From Marinibacterium profundimaris (GTDB taxonomy: Bacteria; Pseudomonadota; Alphaproteobacteria; Rhodobacterales; Rhodobacteraceae): a stretch of DNA of 64,000 nucleotides. A program made the position numbers and the translations under genes. Positions within the stretch are counted from its first letter, which is position 1. Each line of letters begins with the position of its first letter. Positions 42,648 to 50,601 of this stretch are shown here, in pieces. The stretch lies in the NCBI RefSeq assembly GCF_002210095.1, contig NZ_AQQR01000018.1:1-64000 (forward strand). The letters are read 5' to 3'. The notes under the pieces were generated by a model. That model made no database searches and had not been told where the DNA came from. It was given only the letters and a program-made list of their open reading frames with translations.

Positions 42648-43135
42648 TGCCGGACCCCGCCTCTCGCCCCGCGGCGCCGGGCACGAAGCCCTGGCTGCGC
42701 GTGGTCCTTGGCCTGTCGCTGATGCTGAACCTGCTGATCGTGGGGCTGGTTCTGGGGGCTGTGATCCGCTTTGGCGGGCCGGGAGAGCGGCCGCCGCCGC
42801 CGACCGGCGTGGCGATGTTCCGGGCGCTGCCGTCCGATGACCGCCGCGCGATGCGCGATCACCTGCGCGAGGCGCTGCTGCCGCCCTCCGATCGTCGCAG
42901 CGAGGCGGAGGACCTGGCCGAGGTGCTGTCGGCCGATCCGCTGGACGACGCGGCGCTTCTTTCGGTGCTGGATCAGCATGCGGCGCGGCGCGAGGCCTTC
43001 CAGCAGGAGCTGCGTCAGGCCTGGCTGGGCCACGTGACGACAATGACGGCCGATGAACGTGCGGCTTACGCGGAGCGGCTGGTGGAGTTTTCCGATCAGC
43101 ATCGGCATCCGGAACACGGGCGTGAGGATCGCTAG
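42647..43135 (+). CDS. Periplasmic heavy-metal-sensor-like protein (CpxP/Spy-type helices)
   Basis: The 162-residue product has one N-terminal membrane helix ('VVLGLSLMLNLLIVGLVLG') and a periplasmic, highly charged helical part with 'LPSDDRRAMRDHLREAL' and 'FQQELRQAWLGHVTTMT', typical of the metal-resistance/heavy-metal sensor family related to CpxP and Spy. It may sense envelope or metal stress and pass it to the ECF sigma factor. The ATG overlaps the previous stop (GTGATG); a GTG 3 nt earlier is possible. The 197-bp region after it holds GC hairpins but no gene. Confidence 0.75.
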   Translation: MPDPASRPAAPGTKPWLRVVLGLSLMLNLLIVGLVLGAVIRFGGPGERPPPPTGVAMFRALPSDDRRAMRDHLREALLPPSDRRSEAEDLAEVLSADPLDDAALLSVLDQHAARREAFQQELRQAWLGHVTTMTADERAAYAERLVEFSDQHRHPEHGREDR

Positions 43136-43332
43136 GGGCGGTCGAGGTTCTTTTGGGACTGCTCGTCCGGCCTTTCGGCCGGCCTCGCGAGGGGCCGCCG
43201 GTCGGGATTGATGTCGGTCAGTGCTGATGTCGAGCAGGGCGAAGAGCTGAGCGGGATCCGGATTGCAAGCTGCGTCGCACCCGGGCCCGTCCCGACAACC
43301 GGGACCGGGCCTTGAGCCGTGCCGGTGCCCGG

Positions 43333-44877
43333 TCAGGCGGCCGCGCCGACCACCGTCACCTTGTTTCGCCCGGCATGCTTGCTTTCATAAAGCGCGTGGT
43401 CGGCCTCGCTCAGCAGCCTGGCGATCCGGGGATCCTCGGGGTCGTCGGGGAAGCCCAGGCTGCCGTCGTCCCCGGCCGGGGGGGATATCACCAGGCCGAT
43501 GCTTATGGTCACCCGCTCCGTCCGGCCCGTGGGCGCGATCGGGAAGGGGCGGCCGTTGATCGCCCGGCGCAGGCGGTCGGCGCTGCGCGCGGCGGCGGTG
43601 GGGTCGGTGTCGCGCAGGATGACTAGGAATTCCTCACCTCCGATCCGCGCGACCACGTCCTGGCGTCCGACCGCGTCGCTCAAGCGCTGCGCGGCCTCAA
43701 CCAGCACGGCATCGCCGGCCAGGTGGCCATGGGTGTCGTTGATCCGCTTGAAGTGATCGAGATCCGCCATCATCAGCGCGAAGCTTTTCCCCGAGCGGGC
43801 CGAGTGGCGCAGCGTATGCGCCAGGTGCGGGATCGCGAAGCGCCGGTTGTAAAGCCCTGTCATCGGGTCGATCAGCGCCGCGCGCAGCCCGTCGCGCACG
43901 GTGGTGCGCAGCCGGTCCGACAGTTGCTTGCGCCGCAGCTGGGCCTGGATGCGCAGCGCCAGTTCCCCAGGCTCGAATGGGCCCTGCATCACGTCGTCGG
44001 CGCCCAGGTCCAGCGCATGGGCCGCGCCCTTGGGATCGCCGGGCGAGGTTACCGCGATCACCGCCGCCTCGCGCGTCGTGGGCCCCGCGCGCAGGTCCGA
44101 CAGCAGCCGCAGCGCCGGTTGCGGCCGGCTGCCATCCACCGCGACGACCACCGCGTCGGGCGGAAAGTCCGCGCCCAGCACGGCCTGGCGCTGCGACAGG
44201 GCATAGCCCGCCACCGGCTGGTTCAGCTGACCGCCCAGGCCCTGGCACCAGGCAAAGGCGGTTTCGGGATCGTCGGCCAGCACCGCGATCCGGTCGCGGT
44301 TGCGGCCTGCCGGGGCGTCGCCCCGCCGATCGCCAAGCGGCGCGCGGGGCCGGCCGGCAGGCGCCCCGTCCAGCTGCATGGCCACCTGCCGGCCCTCTGC
44401 CACGCCGGAAAACCGCGCCGGCGCCTCGTCCAGGCCGGGAGGCCCGCCGTGACCGGCATCAGCAGGCGGCGCCAGGTCGAAATGCGTCGGGTAGGTTGTC
44501 GTGGGCGGGCGCGTGCGCAGGATCGAGCGCAGGCGTGCATGCAACATCGCCTCGTCCAGCGGATGGACCATCAGATCCGCCAGGCCGGCGCGCAGGGCGC
44601 CCTGCCGGTCCACGCAATCCCCGGCATGGGCGATGGCGACCACGGGGATCTCCCGGTCCGGGTCGGGGCCTTCCAGCGCTTCGCACAGGTCCGTCGCCAC
44701 CCCGTCGGGCAGCGACCAGGCGGTCAGGATCAGGTCCGGCCGCTGCAGCCGGACCGAGGTCAGCGCCCCGCCGATCGTGGTGGCCTGGTCGATGTCGTAA
44801 CAGGCCGGTTCCAGCAGGGCGTTGAGCACGATGCGATTCGTCGAAACGGCATCGAGGATTATGAGCCTTCCCTGCAC
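43333..44877 (-). CDS. PleD-like diguanylate cyclase with two receiver-like domains
   Basis: The 514-residue product has a first receiver-like domain (residues about 1-120), a second (about 195-315) and a GGDEF domain (about 340-514). The catalytic motif is GGEEF, in 'ARIGGEEFLVILRD', with the substrate region 'DLDHFKRINDTHGHLAGD', so it should make c-di-GMP. Both receivers look degenerate: the first has 'LILTAWSLPDG' where the phosphoryl Asp is expected, and the second 'AVVVAVDGSRP'. The usual RxxD inhibitory site is not in register before GGEEF ('GRQDVVARI'). It therefore resembles PleD in layout but probably not in phosphorylation control. Confidence 0.88.
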   Translation of the reverse strand: MQGRLIILDAVSTNRIVLNALLEPACYDIDQATTIGGALTSVRLQRPDLILTAWSLPDGVATDLCEALEGPDPDREIPVVAIAHAGDCVDRQGALRAGLADLMVHPLDEAMLHARLRSILRTRPPTTTYPTHFDLAPPADAGHGGPPGLDEAPARFSGVAEGRQVAMQLDGAPAGRPRAPLGDRRGDAPAGRNRDRIAVLADDPETAFAWCQGLGGQLNQPVAGYALSQRQAVLGADFPPDAVVVAVDGSRPQPALRLLSDLRAGPTTREAAVIAVTSPGDPKGAAHALDLGADDVMQGPFEPGELALRIQAQLRRKQLSDRLRTTVRDGLRAALIDPMTGLYNRRFAIPHLAHTLRHSARSGKSFALMMADLDHFKRINDTHGHLAGDAVLVEAAQRLSDAVGRQDVVARIGGEEFLVILRDTDPTAAARSADRLRRAINGRPFPIAPTGRTERVTISIGLVISPPAGDDGSLGFPDDPEDPRIARLLSEADHALYESKHAGRNKVTVVGAAA

Positions 44878-44968
44878 GGGTCCCGCCTTTCCGGTCTTGC
44901 AATCAGGGTTGCCGCAGTCTTAATCACGCGAGTTAACAAACCCTTTCGTTTTCCCAGAAAGCGCGCAG

Positions 44969-45253
44969 ATGGCATTTTCCCGCGACCAGGCCGAAACATT
45001 CGCCCTTCAGGCGCTCGCCTGGCTGGCCGCGAATGACGAGCTTCTTCCCGTCTTCATGGGCGCCACGGGCGCCGGCATGGACGATCTGCGCGAACGTGCC
45101 ACGGACCCGGACTTCCTGGCCTCGGTGCTGGATTTCCTGCTGATGGACGATGTCTGGATCGTCGATGCCTGTGACGCGCTCTCGGTCCCCTACGAGACGC
45201 CGCAAGCCGCCCGCGCGGCCCTGCCCGGCGGCGAACGGATGCACTGGACATGA
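44969..45253 (+). CDS. DUF3572 family protein
   Basis: This is a 94-residue soluble helical protein of the DUF3572 family, widespread in alphaproteobacteria and without known function; 'LQALAWLAANDELLPVFMGATG' carries the family core. Its stop overlaps the start of the HAD phosphatase gene (ATGA), so the pair is translationally coupled. It is divergent from the PleD-like gene with a 91-bp spacer. Confidence 0.85.
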   Translation: MAFSRDQAETFALQALAWLAANDELLPVFMGATGAGMDDLRERATDPDFLASVLDFLLMDDVWIVDACDALSVPYETPQAARAALPGGERMHWT

Positions 45254-45954
45254 CCGGTCCCGCGCAGATCGAGGCGGTGCTGTTCGACAAGGACGGCACG
45301 CTCTATGACTTCGGGAAATCCTGGAACGGCTGGTCGGGGATGATCCTCGAACACCTCTCCGGCGGTGACGAGGTCCGGGCCGAGGCGCTGGCCGGCGCCA
45401 TTGGCTACGACCGGCAGGCGGGCTGCTACCTGCCGCACAGCCCCGCCATCGCGGGCACCAACGCCGAGGTCGCCGCCGCACTCGCCGGAGAGTTGCCGGG
45501 TGCCGACCTGGCCGCCATCGAACGCTTTCTCGAGGAAAGCGCGGCCAGGATCGAACTGCACGAGGCGGTGCCGCTGGCCGCCGTGCTCGGAGACCTGGCG
45601 CAGGTCGGGCTGCGGCTGGGCGTGATGACCAATGACCACGAAAGCGCGGCGCGGGCGCATCTTTCGCGGACCGGCGTGCTTGAGATCTTCGAATTCATCG
45701 CGGGCGCCGACAGCGGTTTCGGGGCCAAGCCCGATCCCGATCCCTTGCTGGCCTTCTGCACCGCGGTGCGGGTGCGGCCCGAGGCGACGGTCATGGTGGG
45801 CGACAGCACCCATGATCTGGTCGCCGGGCGCGCCGCGGGGATGATCACCATCGGCGTGCTGACCGGCATGAGCGGGCCGTCCGATCTCGCGCCCCACGCC
45901 GACGCCGTTCTGCCCGACATAAGCCACCTCGCGACCTGGATCGCCAGCCGCTGA
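45250..45954 (+). CDS. HAD-superfamily phosphatase, Gph-like
   Basis: The 234-residue product has HAD motif I 'FDKDGTLYDF' (nucleophile Asp about 13 and the DxDGT pattern), motif II 'VMTNDHE', motif III 'FGAKPDPDP' and motif IV 'VGDSTHD'. An alpha-helical cap lies between I and II. It resembles phosphoglycolate phosphatase, which clears 2-phosphoglycolate from DNA repair and photorespiration-like reactions, but other small phosphates are possible. Its start overlaps the DUF3572 stop. Confidence 0.88.
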   Translation: MTGPAQIEAVLFDKDGTLYDFGKSWNGWSGMILEHLSGGDEVRAEALAGAIGYDRQAGCYLPHSPAIAGTNAEVAAALAGELPGADLAAIERFLEESAARIELHEAVPLAAVLGDLAQVGLRLGVMTNDHESAARAHLSRTGVLEIFEFIAGADSGFGAKPDPDPLLAFCTAVRVRPEATVMVGDSTHDLVAGRAAGMITIGVLTGMSGPSDLAPHADAVLPDISHLATWIASR

Positions 45955-46120
45955 TCCGCTTCTAGTGGCCGCCCCGCAGTACCGGCTCATTCGGCTCGGT
46001 GGCCGGTGCGCCTGCCAAATGCGCCCGTCCCGGCCCCGAAACCGACATCGGGTGTCGGGAACGGGTCAGCAGCCGCCCGCCGAAATTGGCCTTCTGAAGC
46101 CAGAGCTTCCGGAGGATGCC

Positions 46121-47680
46121 ATGGCGGATGGAGTATTGCGCAAGAAACGCGGAGGCGGGCGCGCCGCGCATATGGCCCGCCGCGGCACGGCCGCCATCGC
46201 CCAGATGCCCTGGGCCCCGCCAAGGAACATCGACCGCCCGACCGAGCCGCTGACCGACGAGGGCATCGCCGCGATCCACGAGGGCGCGATGCGCATCCTC
46301 GAAGAGATCGGGATCGAGTTCTACAATGACGAGGCGCTGGCGCTCTACCGAAAGGCCGGCTGCATCGTCGAGGGGGCCTGCGTCCGAATGGACCGCGACT
46401 TCGTGATGGAGATGGTCGGCAAGGCCCCCGACAGCTTTACCATCACCCCGCGCAACCCTGATCATACGATCGAGATCGGCGGCAACGCCCTGCTCTTCGG
46501 CAATGTCTCTTCGCCTCCGAACTACTGGGACCTGGAACTGGGCCGCAAGGTGCCCGGCACCCGCGCCCAATGCGCCAACCTGCTGCGGCTGACGCAGTAT
46601 TTCAACTGCATCCACTTTGCCGGCGGCTACCCGGTGGAGCCGGTCGACCTTCATCCCAGGGAGCGCCACCTGGACGTGCTCTTCGACAAGCTCACGCTGA
46701 CGGACAAGGCGATGCACGCCTATTCGCTGGGGCGCGAACGGGTCGAGGACGTTATGGAAATGGTCCGCATCGCGGGCGGCCTCAGCCACGAGGAATTCGA
46801 CGCGACGCCGCGGATGTACACCAACATCAACTCCACCTCGCCGCTCAAGCACGACCACCCGATGATCGACGGCTGCCTGCGGCTGGCGCGGCGCGGCCAG
46901 GCGATCGTCGTCTCTCCCTTCACGCTGGCCGGCGCCATGGCCCCCGTGACCATGGCCGGCGCCGTGGCGCAGTCGATCGCCGAGGCGCTCTCGGCCATTG
47001 CGCTCTTCCAGTACGTGGCGCCCGGTGTTCCCTGCGTGATCGGCACCTTCACCTCCAACGTCGACATGAAATCCGGCGCGCCGGCCTTCGGAACACCGGA
47101 ATACATGCGCTCCACCCAGATGACCGGCCAGATGGCGCGCTTCTACGGGCTGCCGCTGCGCTCTTCGGGCGCCTGCGCGGCGAATGTGCCGGACGGGCAG
47201 GCGGTGTGGGAAACGTCGAACTCGCTCTGGGCGGCGCTGCAATCCGGGACCCACATGGTCTACCACGCGGCCGGCTGGCTGGAAGGCGGGCTGGTGGCGA
47301 GCCCGGAGAAATTCGTCATGGATTGCGAGATCCTGCAGCAGATGCAGCGCTATCTCGATCCGCAGATCACCGCGACGACCGCCGACGACATCGCGCTCGA
47401 CGCCATTGCCGAGGTCGGCCACCAGGGGCATTTCTTCGGCGTCCAGCACACCCAGGATCGCTACACTACGGCCTTCTACCAGCCCTTCCTGAGCGACTGG
47501 CGCAATTTCGAGGCCTGGCAGGCAGCCGGTGCCATCTGGACCCCGGAGCGCGCGCATATGATCTACAAGGACATCATCGCCTCATTCGAGGAGCCGCCGA
47601 TGGATCCCGCGATCCGCGAGGAACTCGCGGCCTTCGTCGACCGCCGCAAGGCCGAGGGCGGGGCGCCCACGGACTTCTGA
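46121..47680 (+). CDS. Trimethylamine methyltransferase (MttB) family protein, non-pyrrolysine
   Basis: This is a 519-residue TIM-barrel methyltransferase of the MttB superfamily (COG5598). Family features include 'HEGAMRILEEIGIEFYNDEA' near the N-terminus, and 'VSPFTLAGAMAPVTMAGAVA' and 'SNVDMKSGAPAFGTPEYM' in the barrel. There is no in-frame TAG, so pyrrolysine is absent; such members act on glycine betaine or other quaternary amines and pass the methyl group to a corrinoid protein. No corrinoid protein is adjacent. The start at 46121 has GGAGGATGCC just upstream; an in-frame extension to 45965 lacks any support. Confidence 0.88.
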   Translation: MADGVLRKKRGGGRAAHMARRGTAAIAQMPWAPPRNIDRPTEPLTDEGIAAIHEGAMRILEEIGIEFYNDEALALYRKAGCIVEGACVRMDRDFVMEMVGKAPDSFTITPRNPDHTIEIGGNALLFGNVSSPPNYWDLELGRKVPGTRAQCANLLRLTQYFNCIHFAGGYPVEPVDLHPRERHLDVLFDKLTLTDKAMHAYSLGRERVEDVMEMVRIAGGLSHEEFDATPRMYTNINSTSPLKHDHPMIDGCLRLARRGQAIVVSPFTLAGAMAPVTMAGAVAQSIAEALSAIALFQYVAPGVPCVIGTFTSNVDMKSGAPAFGTPEYMRSTQMTGQMARFYGLPLRSSGACAANVPDGQAVWETSNSLWAALQSGTHMVYHAAGWLEGGLVASPEKFVMDCEILQQMQRYLDPQITATTADDIALDAIAEVGHQGHFFGVQHTQDRYTTAFYQPFLSDWRNFEAWQAAGAIWTPERAHMIYKDIIASFEEPPMDPAIREELAAFVDRRKAEGGAPTDF

Positions 47681-47686
47681 CCTTGG

Positions 47687-47707
47687 GGCAGGGGCGGCGC
47701 CCCTGCC
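47687..47707 (+). terminator. Terminator hairpin after the MttB-family gene
   Basis: GGCAGGGGC (47687-47695) pairs with GCCCCTGCC (47699-47707) around GGC, a perfect 9-bp stem 6 nt after the stop, then TGTCTT. The gap 47681-48017 otherwise holds one copy of the dispersed element at 47866-47891. Confidence 0.65.
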
Positions 47708-47865
47708 TGTCTTAGCCCGGTTCACGGCACAGTCGCCGGCCGTTTGCCGAAGACCTCTGCCCGCAACCGCTCCGCCCGCGGGCTTTGAGGCGGCTTCCTT
47801 TCCCACCGGCGGGCACAACATCCGCCTGCCCGCACCGGACCCGGACACGAAGGCACGTCCATAGT

Positions 47866-47891
47866 GTTTCACCTTTGTCCAAATACTCATG
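47866..47891 (-). repeat. Dispersed intergenic element, degenerate copy 3
   Basis: Read on the minus strand, GAGTATTTGGACAAAGGTGAAACA matches the core of the other copies (GAGTATTT...CAAAG.TGAAGACA) with several changes and no conserved tail. Unlike the other copies it lies in the opposite direction to both flanking genes. Confidence 0.4.
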
Positions 47892-48017
47892 CCGACACCA
47901 GCCACCCGGCACGCCCCTCGCCCGTTCGGCGCACCCACCGCAACCGTGACCCGGGCCCCATTGGACCCGCGTGCACCCCGGTGTAGGCTTCCGTCCAATC
48001 CGAAGGGAGATCCCGCG

Positions 48018-49826
48018 ATGTCGTCCACACCAACCGCGGCGCATGCGCTGCGCATGCGCCTGGCCCTGGCCGTGCTGGGCGGGCTCGCGGGCCTCGCGCT
48101 CTGGGCCCTGACCGAGGCCGACGGGCTGCAGGAGCACGCACCGGGTCTCTTCATTCTGTTGCTGGGCGGGCTGGGCACCTGGTCTGGCGTGGCGCTGGCG
48201 CTGGCGGGTCCCTTGCGGCTGGGCCGGGCCATGGCCGGGGCGCTGGCGTTCGCTCTGCCGGCGGGCGGGCTGCTCTGGCTGGTCGGCCAGCGCGATGTGG
48301 CCCCCATGGATGTCCTGGACGAGCCCGGCATCCTTGCCATCTTCTTCCTGATGATCTTCATCGCCACGCCCTTCCTCTCCGTTGCCCTGCAGCGCCAGGC
48401 GCCGCCGCTCGATTATCCCGACCTGTTCCAGACCGCCTGGGCCATCACCATTCGCTTCAGCGCCGCGCTGCTCTTCACCGGCGTGGTCTGGGGGCTGCTC
48501 TACCTCTCGGATGCGCTTCTGGGCATTGTCGGCATCGACGTGATCGAGGCGGTCCTGCGCCTCGACCCGGTGCCGCCCGCGATCACCGGCGCGGCACTGG
48601 GGCTGGGCATTGCCGTGATCCACGAACTGCGCGAGGTCGTCTCTCCGCTTCTGCCGATCCGCCTGCTGCGGCTGCTGGTCTGGCCGGTCCTCGCCGTCGT
48701 CGGCGTGTTCCTCCTCGCCGTGCCCTTGCAGGGGCTGTCGGGGCTGGTGGGGCAGCTGTCGCCGGCGGGCACGCTGATGGGTGTGGCGGCGGGCGCGATC
48801 CTTTTCATCACCTCCGCCGTGGGCCGCAATGCGGATGACGCGGTGCGCGCGGATCTGGGTGCGCGGCTGCTGTCGCTGTCGGTCCCCGTGATCACCGGCC
48901 TGGCGGTCTGGGCCGTGGCGATGCGGGTGCAGCAGTACGGGCTGACGCCCGAGCGGGTGCTGGCCGCCACCATCGCGCTGGTGCTGCTGATCTACGGGCT
49001 GGCCTATGCGCTCGCGGTGCTGCGCGGCCGCGCGGGCTGGATGGACCGGTTGCGGCGGGCCAACGTCTGGCTGGCGATGCTCTGCATCCTCGTCTGCGCG
49101 GCCTGGCTGACGCCGCTTCTGAACGCCGAGGCGCTCTCTGCCCGCAGCCAGGTGGCGCGCTTCGCCGATGGCCGCACCGCGGTCGAGGATCTGCCCCTGC
49201 GCCGGATGGACCGCGCCTGGGGCAAGGCCGGGCAGGCCGGGCTGGACCGGATGGAGGCGATGTCCGACCATCCCGGGCACGAGGCCCTGGCCCTGCGCAT
49301 CGCCGCCATCCGCGAGGCCGGGCGGGACCGGGCCCCGACCGTGGCCGAGGCCGGCGGGGTCGACACGGTGGCCGCCGAACTTGCGGCCTGGTTGCCCGTG
49401 CGCCCGGAGGGCGCGGCGATGCCGGCCGAAGACCTCGCACGGATCAACGCCTACTGGCTTGGCGAATGGCATAACTGGTGTGCCCCGCAGCCCGATGCCG
49501 TGCCGCGCTGCGTCGTGGTCAGGGGACGCTTCGGCGCCGACCTGCCGGCCGAGGATCAGGCGATGATCCTGATGCCCGACGGCAGCGGCGGGATCCAGGC
49601 GCAGTACATCCGCTGGCCCGAGGCCACGGTCACGCCGCTTTATGACGGTCAGGACTTGCCCGTCGACGCGGTCAGGCGCATCCTGTCGGGAGAATTTTCG
49701 CTTGTCCCGGTGCAGATCGAACTGCTGGAGCTGGACGGCATCCGCATCGCGCCGGACCGTCTGCACGCCGACCGCACCCCGGGCGCCGAAGCCGCGCCCG
49801 AGACGGAGGACGCGCAGGACGAATAG
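48018..49826 (+). CDS. DUF4153 membrane protein
   Basis: The 602-residue product begins with about ten to eleven membrane helices (residues about 15-390) and ends in a soluble domain of about 200 residues, with 'YWLGEWHNWCAPQPDA' inside it. This is the DUF4153 arrangement, of unknown function; some members are linked to cell-envelope processes. The ATG at 48018 has AGGGAG upstream; an in-frame extension to 47889 would cross the repeat element and lacks a ribosome site. It is monocistronic as far as can be seen. Confidence 0.8.
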   Translation: MSSTPTAAHALRMRLALAVLGGLAGLALWALTEADGLQEHAPGLFILLLGGLGTWSGVALALAGPLRLGRAMAGALAFALPAGGLLWLVGQRDVAPMDVLDEPGILAIFFLMIFIATPFLSVALQRQAPPLDYPDLFQTAWAITIRFSAALLFTGVVWGLLYLSDALLGIVGIDVIEAVLRLDPVPPAITGAALGLGIAVIHELREVVSPLLPIRLLRLLVWPVLAVVGVFLLAVPLQGLSGLVGQLSPAGTLMGVAAGAILFITSAVGRNADDAVRADLGARLLSLSVPVITGLAVWAVAMRVQQYGLTPERVLAATIALVLLIYGLAYALAVLRGRAGWMDRLRRANVWLAMLCILVCAAWLTPLLNAEALSARSQVARFADGRTAVEDLPLRRMDRAWGKAGQAGLDRMEAMSDHPGHEALALRIAAIREAGRDRAPTVAEAGGVDTVAAELAAWLPVRPEGAAMPAEDLARINAYWLGEWHNWCAPQPDAVPRCVVVRGRFGADLPAEDQAMILMPDGSGGIQAQYIRWPEATVTPLYDGQDLPVDAVRRILSGEFSLVPVQIELLELDGIRIAPDRLHADRTPGAEAAPETEDAQDE

Positions 49827-49899
49827 GGAAAATTGCGCGCGTTGAGGCGGTGTTAACCACCGGCTTGCCAAGGTGGACCTGCTAACGGGTGAAACGCAG

Positions 49900-50601
49900 A
49901 TGCATGGTTTGATCAACAGGGCCATCCAGTCCTTCGTGACCAACACGTACGGGCCGGATCGCTGGTTGAACGTGACGGAAGATGCCGATCTCGGCTTTTC
50001 CGAATTCGAAGCCATGTTCATCTACGATGACAGCCAGACGGACGCGGTTCTGAAATCGCTCTGTATCGAGCTTGGCCGCCCCGAGAGCGAACTGCTGGAG
50101 GATCTCGGGACTTACCTGGTGTCCGATCCAAAGGTCGAATCCCTGCGCCGCCTGCTGCGCTTCGGGGGAGAGACCTACCAGGATTTCCTGCACTCGCTCG
50201 ACGAACTGCCCGAACGCGCCCGACTTGCCGTGTCCGACCTCTACCTGCCGCCGATGGAGCTGCGCGAGCTCACGGCGCGGCAGTTCAGCCTGGTCTGCGG
50301 AGCGGGGCTGCGCGGCTATGGCCGGGTGATGATGGGCATCCTGCGCGCCATGGCCGACGATTACGGCGCGCTGGTCTTCCTAGAGCACAACGGTCAGCAC
50401 AACGTTCATCACAATGGTCAGCAGGGTGGCCAGACTGGTGGCCCGCCGCACAAAGCCCACGAGGCCGACAGCGATCACGCCCGGGATTTGCCCGGCCCGC
50501 AGGCGCATGGACAGGCCGGGGCCGAGGTGATCTCGATCACGCTGGTCGAGGCGGATTTTGCCGCGGGTCGGGATTTCGATCTCGGGGCCCGCGCGGGATG
50601 A
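49900..50601 (+). CDS. H-NOX haem gas sensor, divergent, with His-rich insertion
   Basis: The 233-residue protein has the H-NOX opening 'MHGLINRAIQSFV' and the haem-proximal His at residue 98 in 'YQDFLHSLDELPERARLAV'. H-NOX proteins bind haem and sense NO or O2. Two things are unusual. The YxSxR motif that normally clamps the haem propionates is not visible at its expected place (residues about 130-140 read 'SLVCGAGLRGYGR'). A Gly/Gln/Asn-rich insertion at about 163-203 carries eight His. The downstream GGDEF gene overlaps its stop (ATGA), so the pair should work together, H-NOX controlling c-di-GMP synthesis as described in other bacteria. The ATG at 49900 begins the family motif directly. 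Confidence 0.85.
   Translation: MHGLINRAIQSFVTNTYGPDRWLNVTEDADLGFSEFEAMFIYDDSQTDAVLKSLCIELGRPESELLEDLGTYLVSDPKVESLRRLLRFGGETYQDFLHSLDELPERARLAVSDLYLPPMELRELTARQFSLVCGAGLRGYGRVMMGILRAMADDYGALVFLEHNGQHNVHHNGQQGGQTGGPPHKAHEADSDHARDLPGPQAHGQAGAEVISITLVEADFAAGRDFDLGARAG

Noticed and set aside
46121-47680. Pyrrolysine-containing MttB
   Set aside because: No in-frame TAG is present; the frame reads through without an amber codon.
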